64,000 nt of DNA from Aedes albopictus. Taxonomy: Eukaryota > Arthropoda > Insecta > Diptera > Culicidae. This document shows positions 11,437 to 21,560 of this stretch, in pieces. Under the pieces are notes generated by a model. It saw only the letters and a program-made list of their open reading frames with translations. It was not told the DNA's origin and ran no database searches. Where the stretch lies: assembly GCF_035046485.1 (NCBI RefSeq), contig NC_085137.1:12230252-12294251 (forward strand), in the 5' to 3' direction. Positions within the stretch are counted from its first letter, which is position 1, and each line of letters opens with the position of its first letter. A program made the translations under genes and the position numbers.

Positions 11437-11863
11437 TTCGAGCGGCTTATTGGTGCCGTAAACCTTTAATCTTTGATCGGCTTATTGATGCCGTAAACCT
11501 TTAATCTTTGATCGGCTTATTGATGCCGTAAACCTTTAATCGGCTTAATTGCCTTACACTTTGAGCGGCTTATTGGTGCCGTAGACCTTTAATCGGCTTA
11601 ATTGCCTTACACTTTGAGCGGCTTATTGGTGCCGTAAACCTTTAATCGGCTTAATTGCCTTACACTTTGAGCGGCTTATTGGTGCCGTAAACCTTTAATC
11701 GGCTTAATTGCCTTACACTTTGAGCGGCTTATTGGTGCCGTAGACCTTTAATCGGCTTAATTGCCTTACACTTTGAGCGGCTTATTGGTGCCGTAAACCT
11801 TTAATCGGCTTAATTGCCTTACACTTTGAGCGGCTTATTGGTGCCGTAAACCTTTAGATTTAA
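11437..11863 (-). repeat. 53-bp leader tandem array (about 8 units) of element A
   Basis: Tandem units of 53 bp start GCGGCTTATTGGTGCCGTAA. Each is a dimer of two related roughly 26-bp halves (CGGCTTATTGG... and CGGCTTAATTG...). The array sits between the leader mini-ORF and the Gag start, so it belongs to the 5' leader of the element. 53 is not a multiple of three, so it is not a coding repeat. The same array in element D is expanded. Confidence 0.95.
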
Positions 11864-12158
11864 TTTAACTTCAAGTTTTGCAGGTCCTTTGCTAAAGCCT
11901 GCTTATACTTTGCGGCTAGAGGTTTTGGTTGCTCGTACCTAAATTTAGATACTGTTTGTACAACCTCTTTCTGTTTAGAAGTCCGGGCCACAAAGTTAAT
12001 TTGTAGTGCCTGGATTCTGATAATTTATGAGGCGCTATCGGTTCCTTCAACCAGCGCTTATGATAAGGACTTTTACTAATTTTATCGAATTGTCGATCCC
12101 TTTCCTCAAAAACTGCGGCGACGTCTTTAATTTCCTTTATAAGATCGTCGCCAGGCAT
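11859..12158 (-). pseudogene. BEL leader mini-ORF, frameshifted copy (element A)
   Basis: Homologue of the intact 99-codon frame at 47442-47741. It starts MPGDDLIKEIKDV and keeps the KRWLKEP and LTLWPG motifs, then loses the frame through a one-base deletion near 11982. It is predicted to be soluble, charged and helical. Function unknown. It lies between PBS and the 53-bp array, the same position as its relatives at 15957, 25182, 34475 and 47442. Confidence 0.7.
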
Positions 12159-12339
12159 GTCCTTTTATTAATTTGTATTTATTGTATCCTTTTATTAATT
12201 TGTGAATTTGAAAATAAAAACTTGTAATTCCCCCGGACTTACCTGTTTTGGTGGGCGATCGTCTGTATTGAGTCGTCTTTAATCCTTAATCACTTTCACT
12301 TCACTTCACTTCACTGTTCGTTCCGAAGGAGTTCGTATT

Positions 12340-12358
12340 CTCCTCTCTGGAGCCACCA
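12340..12358 (-). other. tRNA primer-binding site (element A)
   Basis: Minus-strand TGGTGGCTCCAGAGAGGAG lies directly after the LTR. It starts with TGG as expected for pairing with a tRNA CCA end. The same 19-mer, or a near copy, follows the LTRs ending at 16833, 24086, 34942, 41819 and 47942. The primer tRNA was not identified. Confidence 0.8.
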
Positions 12359-13792
12359 TATCGTGGTTGAGCTTCTTCCGTGTGCACTAGCACTACGCGC
12401 GAAGGTTTGAAGCGCGACCGCGACTTGTCGATACGGAGCGAACTGCGGGTTCTTCTTAGATTCAATTTCCCTTGACTTCTCGAGTCAAGTGGAATTGATC
12501 AGTGAAGTGTCCCTGACTACTCAACAACTCTGGGAAGGGCCTGGATACCAATTCATGGGATAGAATGCGGCTCCACTATTCCTCTTCCGAGAGAGTTGTT
12601 GGGCTGATCGGGGATCGTACGATTAAGACGGGTTTCCAACTGCTAGTTAGATCTGCATGAGCTAACAAGTAGTTACTTACTCTTGTTTCAAGTTAATACT
12701 GGGAAGGGCCTGGATACCAATTCATGGGATAGAATGCGGCTCCACTATTCCTCTTCAGAGTTAGTTGGATTTCGAAGCTTGATAAACACTCTCCTTCAAA
12801 TTCCGTCGACAACTGATTTGTATTTCCAAAATTTAGGCCTTTTATAGGGCATCTGGGTCTGGCTACCCACACTTACTTCTAAGGTCAAAAAGAGATGCCA
12901 GAATTTCTAACTTCTAACTAAATCTAACTTAAAAATAATATTTTCCCTCCCGCACTATCTCACTCCCATAAGTACGGTCGGTTTTTACGACTTTTCATGG
13001 ACAGAGCCTAATCGAGTCATACGCGATAGATGTACGCCGGTTCTACATGATCAACCTACGGTGCATCAATCCTAGCGCTATCAGGCCTCACTCACCACAA
13101 GACGGTTGCGCATTCTATTCCCAAGTCTTTTTTGGGAATTTTATTACCCTGTCGGCGGTCGTCCCTTGGACCTTTTTCTGGTTATCGCTGCCGGTTCCGT
13201 GGAACCTAAGCAAGACGAAATTGGTGGATTGTTTTTATATTGATCAGCTACCTACTAGTAAGCTGACTTGCCACCTAAAGGGGACGCATCTCCGCCTGCT
13301 GGCAAAGGGTAATTATCGCCGCAATTTACGACCTTTCTATTTATGCTTATTTTCTGGTGCGCTTAGCCGTCGGGTGCTTCCATACTATTCCTTGCGCATT
13401 GATCGGTGCAGCCGTTCAGGCTGTGTAAGTGCATCAGGATTCCTGACACCATCCGATAAGCAACCAGCATTCATCTATATTTTGTTTTATTTTGCTCTAT
13501 TCTTCCCCCTTACTGCGCGCGGGCGTCGCTCTGTCGAGGGCTGGCGTACTTACGGTGTCAAATAGCTAGCTTGGGAAATGCTTGAGACGGGACCTTTTTC
13601 CTGCTTTCTTTGCTTCCACAGATTCGGGTTGATGTCAATGCACTTGCTACTGTTACCCATATGTTGGGTTCAGGTTTTTTTTTTCCTTTTCCTTTTCGGG
13701 TGTGTCAACCTAGGTTACTGACCGACTGAAGGTTGATCAGTATCTATTGCGAATTTTTGATTGCGAATTATGAAATTACCGCGTCCGCGACA
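12359..13792 (-). mobile_element. BEL/Pao LTR (about 1.43 kb), shared by element A and the glycoprotein
   Basis: The minus-sense start is TGTCGCGGACGCGG and the end abuts the PBS. The terminal CA is changed to TA compared with the copy at 16833. A TATA box (CCCTATAAAAGG) lies near 12845. Downstream of it is a 59-bp direct duplication (12531-12589 and 12700-12758). It serves as 5' LTR for element A and also touches the 3' end of the glycoprotein at 13793. A nearly identical LTR is at 47942-49389. Confidence 0.85.
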
Positions 13793-15631
13793 ATAACAAT
13801 GATGGACGATGGAATCGAAAATGCAGATTATTATCCCATGGGTTCTCCTGAGGAACTTGAAGTTGACAAAACTATTGACAGCAGCTACCACAGCTCTAAT
13901 CAAAAATACCACAAAAAGAAAGAATCCAAACCACCCCCCAATGTTCTTTGAGCTCTCAGATATTATCTTAGACCACCCGTTGAGCTTCTTATCAATTACA
14001 TCAAAATCAACATCAGTAAAGGCATTTCGTATAGACATCCCTTCAGGAAGGTTGTATTTTCCAGAGATTGCATCAGTAATCCTTGTTGATATGACCTTTT
14101 CCTCTAGCGGGCTTGTAAGTATCTTCTGATACCTCAGGATTGTTTCTGAAGAGTACAAGCCATTGTTTGCAATGTCATCTAGCTGCTCGAACTCGTACTG
14201 AAGAGGATCGGGAGAGATAACAAATGGAAGTTTGACGGACATCAGCCCAGTCGATGTAGGTGTAACCCACCTACCATTGAGCATAAATTGCGGTCCAATA
14301 TCTGATGCACATTCAACCTTAGTGCCGTGTCGAATCAATATTCGGGTTCTAGGAGTTACAAACCAGGTTTGATTGTTATAATTGACTGGCAATTCATTAT
14401 AACATTCATCGGTCAAGACTCTTGGCATAACTGCCACCTCTCTACACTTGGCAACATGAACAACTTCCCCCCTAACCACAGCCGTGTAACCAGGAGACAT
14501 AAAATATTGATAAGCAAACTCCTTTGGTGATATCAAGGCCAAGGTCATGAGGTTTTCGGTTATCCTATTTTGCATGTGACATCGTTCCTGCTCAAATAGC
14601 CTGAATAGTCGATCCACTTCCTGTTTAGTATGTCGCATTACATAAACAAATTTGGAATTTATGTAATTCAAAAGGTTCACGTCCTCTGACCCCACCGGTT
14701 TTACCATAGGAAACTCAGGAGAGTTTTGTGGCACTATAGTCACAAATAGTCTAGGATGCTCTGTGGAGTAAGAATTGAACCCACAAATAGAAGTTCCTGG
14801 CTTACCTAGCTTTACCTGGAAGTCATAATCCCCCTGATTTACATGGATGTATTGGGATTCCTTATCTAGTGAATCCTTGTCCACAATAAGTTGGGCCATC
14901 CCCCTAAAAACAAGAGAGTTTTTCGAGTTCACTGACCGACAATCTGGGCTAGGCACTGCCCAAAACAAATGGCCATAGCCTGAATGATCACACCTCCCTT
15001 CCCCTACGTTGCATACTACTCCATCGGGGAATTTCACTTGTCCTTCATCATGGAATAGCCGAGCGGTACCTACTGTGTAAGTCATCTCTAGTCTTGTATT
15101 CCTAACAGCTCTATCCCATCTGATACCAGATGGAGATATCAATGTGCCTCCAGACGTACAGCTCCCCCCATCTATCCCTCCAAAGCTTGTATAGCTGTAT
15201 GAGAAATAGCCATTCTTTGGTAGGGTAACTCGAGTACTCGAACCCCAACGAAGATTTATGAAATTAGAGTGGACCATGTCGATGCACTCATCACGGCTAA
15301 TTTCAAGCACCTCTGAGTAGTACCCACTATTGTGCCACGTGTCTAGAGAGACTCCGCATCTTTGAACTTGGTGAAATGCTTCGAGTTTACATCTTAAGAA
15401 TGATATTTCTGATATGGAGGTTGTTTGAGTGACAGCGACGGATACCAGTTGAGAAGTTATGTTGGGTTGCTTAGACGCGCACAATGGTGTTTCAATGAGG
15501 GATATAGTGGTCTTGTTGACTGCGACCCCCCTACAATCAAAGGCACTCAGGGCCCAAGATCCTGAAAACAAAATTGACATTAATACTATAACAAACATTT
15601 TGACAGTTGACAGAATAACAATGATGGACAA
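13715..15631 (-). CDS. Captured mononegavirus (chuvirus-like) glycoprotein, full-length open frame
   Basis: A 638-codon frame resembling class III-type surface glycoproteins of chuvirus-like negative-strand viruses known to be carried by mosquito BEL/Pao elements. It has a hydrophobic signal peptide (about residues 11-28), a cysteine-rich ectodomain with several N-x-S/T sites, and a membrane anchor near residues 565-590 (GWFGFFLFVVFLIRAVV). The last roughly 25 codons run into the LTR that starts at 13792, so the native stop is absent. No internal stop occurs. Three broken relatives lie at 20036, 42256 and 49390. Expected role: envelope of an endogenous-retrovirus-like element. Assignment to chuviruses is from family resemblance, not a search. 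Confidence 0.75.
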   Translation of the reverse strand: MSIIVILSTVKMFVIVLMSILFSGSWALSAFDCRGVAVNKTTISLIETPLCASKQPNITSQLVSVAVTQTTSISEISFLRCKLEAFHQVQRCGVSLDTWHNSGYYSEVLEISRDECIDMVHSNFINLRWGSSTRVTLPKNGYFSYSYTSFGGIDGGSCTSGGTLISPSGIRWDRAVRNTRLEMTYTVGTARLFHDEGQVKFPDGVVCNVGEGRCDHSGYGHLFWAVPSPDCRSVNSKNSLVFRGMAQLIVDKDSLDKESQYIHVNQGDYDFQVKLGKPGTSICGFNSYSTEHPRLFVTIVPQNSPEFPMVKPVGSEDVNLLNYINSKFVYVMRHTKQEVDRLFRLFEQERCHMQNRITENLMTLALISPKEFAYQYFMSPGYTAVVRGEVVHVAKCREVAVMPRVLTDECYNELPVNYNNQTWFVTPRTRILIRHGTKVECASDIGPQFMLNGRWVTPTSTGLMSVKLPFVISPDPLQYEFEQLDDIANNGLYSSETILRYQKILTSPLEEKVISTRITDAISGKYNLPEGMSIRNAFTDVDFDVIDKKLNGWSKIISESSKNIGGWFGFFLFVVFLIRAVVAAVNSFVNFKFLRRTHGIIICIFDSIVHHCYCRGRGNFIIRNQKFAIDTDQPSVGQ

Positions 15632-15956
15632 TAACTCAGAACCTGGTTAAACAAGAAATAAGCATAATATGGTTAAAAAAAATTACACTTACCATGTTTT
15701 AGATATTTTTTTTCCTTCTCCTGTATCCTGTAGCACTGAAAGTCGAAAACGGATTTTTTCCCTTCCCTCGCCTATCACGGATAAGCAAAGAGGCGCGACA
15801 ATGTTTCTCGTTTTGCTTGAAGATGGTTACTGGATCCAGCGTAATTTTGGACTTAATTGATTTCCTTCCTGAAATGTTTGTTAGAATTTGTTAATTACAC
15901 CTTACCTCCCTCTGAGTTTCTGTTTTCTTGGCGAAACTTCTCTTCTTCTATTCTTC
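15632..15956 (-). other. Glycoprotein 5' untranslated region with splice-like signals
   Basis: In minus sense an AG|GTAAG donor-like site lies at 15905, a second GTAAGT at 15692, and a TTGTTTAACCAG acceptor-like site ends at 15643, just before the glycoprotein start. Joining 15905 to 15643 would connect the leader with the glycoprotein, as for a retroviral env transcript. Only the motifs are seen. Confidence 0.35.
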
Positions 15957-16214
15957 TTATGGTCGTTTAGATCTGACCATTCCCTTCACAATTTTCGAAA
16001 CTCGTTGAACAAACACTTTTTCCCGAGGTGTGTTCTCCCAGAGAACTAGTTCAAATGACCCTGTTTCGCTCACTACTTGTTTAGCCCACTGTCTATAATT
16101 GTCGGTGTTTTTTACTTCGTTGAACTTCGCGTCAATCTCGCGGAAGTATTCAACAAGCCCATCGATCTCTCGCGGTGAGATCCGACATTTCGTTGTTTTA
16201 TTCAAACCATGCAA
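15957..16214 (-). CDS. BEL leader mini-ORF, second family (85 codons)
   Basis: An intact small frame with the shared pattern of the leader mini-ORFs: an acidic helical N-terminal half (EIDGLVEYFREID), a YRQW segment, then LVLWENTPREKVFVQRVSK. It aligns with 25182-25424 and more distantly with 47442-47741. It lacks a signal peptide or membrane segment. It lies upstream of the glycoprotein rather than of a gag, probably through deletion of gag and pol. Function unknown. Confidence 0.6.
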   Translation of the reverse strand: MHGLNKTTKCRISPREIDGLVEYFREIDAKFNEVKNTDNYRQWAKQVVSETGSFELVLWENTPREKVFVQRVSKIVKGMVRSKRP

Positions 16215-16689
16215 ACGGCTCGCGTTAACTCTTGTACGATCTCGCGGTGTTCACTCGATCTTACCGATAGCCGGGTGAATGCCAACTGAGTCCGCGCTTT
16301 TCCAATCTTTCCCTTGGACTAACAGGCTGCTCAATCCAGTACCTGCTGGTGGATGGTTCGACTAGAGAACCGTGTCTCTTTAACGGTTACACACCGACGC
16401 GTCGAGTTTACAATCGTTGGTGATGACCTCATTGTTGGACTTACCAGGCGAATTTTTCTCCAGAAATACAAGTTGCCGATTCCGCGTCTAAACGTAAGAT
16501 CATGTATTTCGTGACTGATTCTGGGTTTTTATTGGCGACCTTTGGCGATCTGGGGCGCTAAGAAGTGTCTAAGAATCCTATTTTATTCTTGAAGTTAAAA
16601 AGCGACAATTGTCTTTATTGCCTAATTCTAATTTTAATCCATGAGAAAGAAGCAAAGAGATTTCCAGCGGTTTATCTCTTTTCTCAAAA
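16215..16689 (-). other. Retroelement leader/LTR-like non-coding sequence
   Basis: No reading frame of note. Minus sense contains AATAAAATAGG near 16580 and is GC-richer than host DNA. It probably holds the leader and part of the LTR belonging to the mini-ORF at 15957, but there is no second copy to set borders. Confidence 0.35.
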
Positions 16690-16832
16690 ATTATGTCTCT
16701 GAGTGCATAGGTGATAAGTTGTCGGTGAGCGATCGGTTTGTATTGAGTCGTCTTTTCAGCTTTCCACTTCACTTTCCCTTCACTTTACTGTTCGTTCCGC
16801 AGGAGTTGGTATTCTCCTCTCTGGAGCCACCA
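16690..16832 (-). other. Element A-type leader fragment and PBS
   Basis: Matches the leader after the element A LTR (TTGAGTCGTCTT and TTCACTTCAC motifs) and ends with the PBS 19-mer at 16814-16832. Confidence 0.65.
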
Positions 16833-17126
16833 TGTCGTGGTTGACTTCTTAGTGTGCACTAGCATTCCACGCGAAGGTTTGAACCGCGACCGCGACTTGT
16901 TGATTCGGAGCGAACTGCGGGTTCTTCTTAGATTCAATTCCACCGGACTTCTCGAGTCAAGTGCGAGTGATCAATGAAGTATCCCTGATGTTTTGTTTTA
17001 TTTTTGTTCTATGCTTTCTTCATACTGCGCGTTGGTGTCGCTCTGTCAAGGGCTAGCGACTGAAGGTTGATCAGTATTGTCTGCAAATTTGTGATTACGA
17101 ATTATGAAATTACCGCATTTGTGACA
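16833..17126 (-). mobile_element. Element A-type LTR with large internal deletion
   Basis: A 294-bp LTR homologous to both ends of 12359-13792 but missing about 1.1 kb of the middle. Its terminal CA next to the PBS is intact. With the LTR at 12359-13792 it brackets the glycoprotein and one mini-ORF without gag or pol. Confidence 0.7.
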
Positions 17127-17329
17127 TTCCCTCAGCCGTAAAGAATCGTAAAATCCTTTACCTAGACTTGGTAATTTCATAATTTTCTTAAGATCCATTT
17201 ACACTTGTATTAGTTTTTTTTCCTGTATCGTGTCTTTTGAATTAGTATATGTTCATTCCACTCTGATTTCTATTATTGTGGATCTACTTTGTTTTACATA
17301 AGGACTTCGCCTCACCGACTTTGGAAATT

Positions 17330-17640
17330 TAGGTGACTGCTAGGGAATTCGAGATTGATTCAAATAATGTACGCGCAAGACTGTTGCGTGATCAATCATA
17401 CCGAAATCGGAATCCAACTTTGAGCATGATTCATTGATATATTTTGAAAAACTTCCACGACTTGAATTTCTTTCGGCAGTACATCGAGCTTTAAAGAAGA
17501 ATGAAACTTCCATTCCCCAAATTGTAATCTAATTTTTCATAGTATATTCCGTGAGTATATAGCGGCATGTTTTCTACGTATTGTAAACCTGCCACGAGAT
17601 TGCTTCCAAATATCAGCAATATTAACAAAATGGTATCCAT
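17330..17640 (-). pseudogene. env: Errantivirus-like Env N-terminus
   Basis: Starts with a clear signal peptide (MDTILLILLIFGSNLVAG) followed by the LQYVENMPLYTHGIYYEK region of F-type Envs. The open frame stops at 17491 and homology fades through stops toward 17330. It lies downstream of the integrase tail at 17880-18329, the expected Gypsy pol-env order. Confidence 0.55.
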
Positions 17641-17671
17641 TGCCTGTAAAACAAAGGAAAACAATGGTCCT

Positions 17672-17791
17672 CTGCACGAATTTATGCTGGCCTGCTTACT
17701 CTCACAGAAAATTTGACGTTTGAGCGGTGCCAACACCTCTCAAACGTCAAATTTCGTGTGAGAGTAAGCAGGCCAGAAGAAATTCGTGCAG
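17672..17791. mobile_element. 120-bp hairpin MITE
   Basis: Almost the whole 120 bp folds on itself: CTGCACGAATTT at the left pairs with AAATTCGTGCAG at the right, and inner arms around GCCTGCTTACTCTCAC and CAAACGTCAAATTT pair too. The loop is only a few bases at about 17730-17737. It sits between integrase and env of the Gypsy fragment. Confidence 0.7.
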
Positions 17792-17879
17792 TAATCCATA
17801 CATTAGTGTATTTTACTCAAAAAATCGTTTTAAACGATCATTATGAACTACAATTTTTCTGTTACTGTTCTTTTAATAA

Positions 17880-18329
17880 AATAGTAGAGGTTTGAGGTGT
17901 ATTGATAGCTATAACTTCATGAGGACCGTTATAGTCCTTGAAGTTTCCTTCCTGTGCCTGTAGCAATATTTTCTAAAAGAACTTTGTCGCCCCACATAGG
18001 CTACCAATCGTTTGTTCTTTCATCATATTTTTCTTTTCTAGTGTTTTTTAAGGCTATCAAATTTTCTTTCGCCGTTTTCTGTAAGAGTTCCAAATTATGT
18101 CTCAAATCAAATAAATAAGAAAAATATGTTGTATCATCTTTGTATGCAGTTAATAATGATGATGGTAATTCTGCTTTGTAATCAAACATAAGCTCAAAAG
18201 GAGAAAATCCTGTTGATGAATGGATGCAAGTGTTGTAAGTAAAAACAAAATAAGATATATATTCATCCCAGTCATCCAAATTTTTGCTTACATATGACCT
18301 CAAATACTCTTTAAATGCTCTTTCTTCAA
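17880..18329 (-). pseudogene. pol: Ty3/Gypsy integrase C-terminal part
   Basis: Contains FTYNTCIHSSTGFSPFELMF, the conserved end of the integrase core in errantiviruses. A GDKVLLEN...GRKLQGLYNGPHEVI segment follows, as in the GPY/F C-terminal module, broken by a stop at 18001. The 5' side is cut at about 18330 and joined to BEL family-3 leader DNA. Confidence 0.75.
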
Positions 18330-18613
18330 TGGTGCTCTTTTCCACCTTCTGTATTCTTCAGTACGTCGTAATGTGTCTATCTGAATGTCGATTTCCTGGA
18401 AGTAATCGACGAGTTCTTCAATATCTTTGTCGAGATCACTCATTTTCTTCTTTTACTTTCCCAAGTTAGGTTGTTCTTATGGCGTCGACCATGCTCTCTG
18501 CATTCTGAAACTTCCACTTTCACCTTCACTAGCTAAGTTGATCTTAAGGCGTCAACCACGCTCTCGGTTGAATTCACAACTGACCGCGCGATTGTTGTGA
18601 TTCCTCACTCGCG
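18330..18613 (-). pseudogene. BEL family-3 leader with truncated mini-ORF
   Basis: Begins in minus sense with leader sequence (CGAGTGAGGAATCACAAC) and then the mini-ORF start MSDLDKDIEELVDYFQEID, as at 25182-25424. The frame is cut by the Gypsy integrase junction at about 18330. Confidence 0.6.
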
Positions 18614-19831
18614 TGTGATAGAAATGATAATATTGGTGGTTTAACTGTCACCTCGGTGACTGACGTAACTTCAATGATGTTGGACCACGAGCCTCAGCTC
18701 GTCTTTATTTTTATATCAATCTTAACTCTGCGTCTACACTCGGCGCGTCCTTAGGGTTTCCCCCTATACATTTCTAACTTTGATTGGCACGCGCGTAGCA
18801 CGTGCACATCCTGAGCACCCCTTGCGTTGCGATAAATACTACTTGTCGGCTTGAAGGTTCCAAAGATAATGTTTATTCAAATCAATTTCTGTTACATTGT
18901 TGGTGGTTACAATCATATTCAGAGTGGGAGGTGCCTGGAGTTGGCTTGACTAATTTTACTGTGAGCCAATCAGCGTATACTTTACTAATTTTTAAATGTA
19001 TGTGTGAAAGGAGAATAATCGTTGGACACTTGCGTTGTGAGAACGATGCGCTAAGGCATCAGCAAAGAAAGATCGAATTACGCTGCGTATAATTGAACGC
19101 CTGGGAAAAAACATTTTTATATTGCTTAGCGGTGACGATGACATGGGTCATCGTCTCTGGTGCAACATAGAATGGATGGCAATAATTAATTTTGAAGTGT
19201 TTGCATTTAACCGGGTTTGTTGCTATGCTGATAGCTGTCGCTATGGTGTCAATAATTTTACTTTACATGTCGCAATGTTCTACGACTGTAGGGGAGTCTG
19301 TGACTGGAATATGTCAATGCTTCGTATTTTCAGAAAAGGAATAATGTTACAAATTATGTTCATCTGGTATGCTACACTGACGCATCTTTTGATTCCCCCT
19401 CCCCTTTCTACTTTGAACGAACGGTGACATGTGTCAGTTATGTCCTGCTGGACGTGCTTAAGCACAATACATTTTATATTGGCTAGGTCATAAACATTGA
19501 TGGGTACTTCTAATCAATATAGATTCTTGGCAGATGGCCTTTAAATTCAATCTAACTTATGATATGCTGGGGCATATCATACTATCAATCAATACATTTT
19601 ATTACGCGTTCCTGACTAATGTCTTTCGTAGCGCGTTACAAACTTATGTACGAGCATACCTAATTCTTTGTAACGTCATGCCTAATGCATTCGTTGCTAA
19701 ACAGTAGGGATTCATTCCCAGATTATATTTATTATTGACATGTGTTTCTGATTATACTACGGATGCTCTTGATTTTATTAGAAAGAACAGAGAACGTCCA
19801 GGGAACAGCCATGTGGCATCAATTTGCAACA
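18614..19831 (-). mobile_element. BEL family-3 LTR, copy 1, with insertion
   Basis: Homologous to 26797-27454 at both ends (TGTGATAGAAATGAT left edge, TTTGCAACA right edge) but carrying about 547 extra bases at 18831-19377. It is followed in minus sense by a damaged PBS and the family-3 leader. Confidence 0.65.
18831..19377. mobile_element. Insertion inside family-3 LTR
   Basis: Absent from the otherwise matching LTR at 26797-27454, where GCGTTGC joins directly to TGACGC. No clear inverted repeat, duplication or coding potential, so the type is unknown. A deletion in the other copy is the alternative. Confidence 0.4.
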
Positions 19832-19887
19832 CCTTTGACTCACCTGATCCGTGTAAATTTTCACTTATACAACTGCGTTCGCGAATG

Positions 19888-20035
19888 TTCCTCTATGGAG
19901 CCACCAAACTGTCAAGTCAGTCAGACTCTTGTTAGCTCGCAGTATAGAGAAATCTTGGATTGCTCCCAGAGTAATATCTAGACTTTGAGGATTGGGACTT
20001 TTCTTTTAAATAAGGTTAGGAAGGGTAATTGACCT
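19888..20035 (-). mobile_element. Diverged BEL PBS and LTR fragment
   Basis: A TTCCTCTATGGAGCCACCA match to the PBS (19888-19906) is followed by about 125 bp related to the family-2 LTR (TTTTAAATAAGGTTAGGAAGGG). It directly adjoins a glycoprotein fragment, the same order as at 42256. Confidence 0.6.
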
Positions 20036-20380
20036 TAGTCCCATGCTGAATTAAGACTCTTGTTCTAGGAGTTAAAAACCATGTCTGATTGTTGTAAACT
20101 ACAGGAAGTTCATTGTAACACTCTGAATCCTAAACTTTAGGAACGACAGCAATCTTCCGACATCTTGCCATATGTACTACTACCCCTCACACTACTGCTG
20201 TGCAGCCCGGCGAAATATTGAAATATTGATATGCAAACTCTTTGGGAGATAGTAATGCTAGATTCTGCATTTGGCATCTCTCTTGTTCAAATAATCTGAA
20301 CAATCTGTCTACCTCTTGCATGGTATGTCTCATGGCATACACAAATTTGGAGTTAATATAATTCAGGAGGTTGACATCAT
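20036..20380 (-). pseudogene. Glycoprotein fragment, diverged copy
   Basis: The translated remnant matches the middle of the glycoprotein at 13715-15631 (the NYINSKFVY, QEVDRLFRLFEQERC and SPKEFAYQYF segments) with stops and indels. It is more diverged than the copies at 42256 and 49390, so from an older or different element. Confidence 0.7.
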
Positions 20381-20384
20381 TCTG

Positions 20385-20645
20385 TTAATGTTGGTGGGTT
20401 ATACAGTACTAGCAGCTAATTGGAAATGGCTGTACATATTTGCGATTTCCTTTAATGATTCGTTAGCGAATGATTTAAACAGATCATCTTGCAGAGAGAT
20501 GGCAACCATGGTTCTTTTGTAATATTTCAGTAAATTTCCAATTTCTCATGGGATGAATTAATAACTACTTCTTGTAACAAAGCAGTTTGTTACGTGATTT
20601 GTAAATTCTCGTTTTATATGAGCTTCGAGTTCTCGGAGCCGATCC
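20385..20645 (-). pseudogene. gag: mdg1-like Gypsy Gag fragments
   Basis: The DRLRELEAHIKREF start matches the fragment at 35276-35349. After stops, a segment with MVAISLQDDLFKSFANESLKEI follows. This is the 5' end of gag of the LTR element at 20976-21560. Confidence 0.4.
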
Positions 20646-20975
20646 GTTAATTAGGTACTTTAACGATAAAATTGATGTTTTATAACACATGAATTAATTA
20701 AATAAATCAAAACAAAAATATTATTTATCATGCTAGTAGTTCGATGATAGTGAAGTAGTAGTCCGATGATAGGCATCGCCGCCTGGTTTGGTAGTTGATT
20801 ACTTCGTTGGAAACAGTCGCTGTGTTCATAGATTTCATGATCTCGTCACTACTAAACCACCCCATGATTATTTTCTTAACTTCACTTTGCACTTTTTACA
20901 ATTGGCACTTTTTGGGTTTTTGATTCTAAATTTTCTAGTTAGAATCTACTCTTTGATCCGAAGCATTGCTCGCTC
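20646..20975 (-). other. mdg1-like leader with broken small membrane ORF
   Basis: In minus sense MGWFSSDEI-like codons lie near 20865-20840, matching the intact frame at 35893-36078, then decay. The remainder is AT-rich leader. Confidence 0.45.
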
Positions 20976-21560
20976 GGGAGAAAACGGTCGCCATAAAACA
21001 AGCTTATTCATTGGGTTTAGAAAATAGAATGCTCTTTATTTGTCTCGTCTTTAGTTTTTATAAAATTATTTTTTTCACTTAGTCAATACATAGATAATTA
21101 AAGATAATCGAATACTAATACGGAAAGTCTATCTAACTCGGCGTCGGGGCGTTACTTTGACAACCATTTGTCATACGGTCTTCTGATTGGTTCGTCGGCG
21201 TCGGCTTGGATTAGTGAGACAAGGAAATAGTCGCGTCGCGTCGTTCTGTTCTGTCGTGAGTACTTGAGAGAAAGTATAGAATGCAAGAGCGAAACATATG
21301 ACAGACAATAAGAAAGAGAATGCGGTGAGTTACCATATGGTATGACTTAAGTCAATCGGAACGTGAGAATTGATAGATGTGTCAATGGATGTTTATTACT
21401 TTATTAGTGGGTCACTGGGTATGTCGTCGTTCGCTATGTGAGAATTAGAACGGAGAGTAAGAATGCTGTGTAATGTAGACGCGATGTAGTTGAACTGCTA
21501 TGGTTTGAGTGGTGTTGAAAGATACGGGTTGCATATGCATTGCTAAGCTATGAGTAATGG
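20976..21560 (-). mobile_element. Gypsy (mdg1-like) PBS and LTR, copy 1
   Basis: The PBS begins TGGCGACCGTTTTCTCCCG (minus, ending at 20993). The LTR upstream of it matches 36278-36797 over about 550 bp. The U3 end is not defined. Confidence 0.6.

Noticed and set aside
13047..13565. 172-codon plus-strand frame inside the LTR, also open at 48651-49169
   Set aside because: Antisense to the LTR. Both copies are nearly identical duplicates, so shared openness is not independent evidence, and the family-2 LTRs break it.
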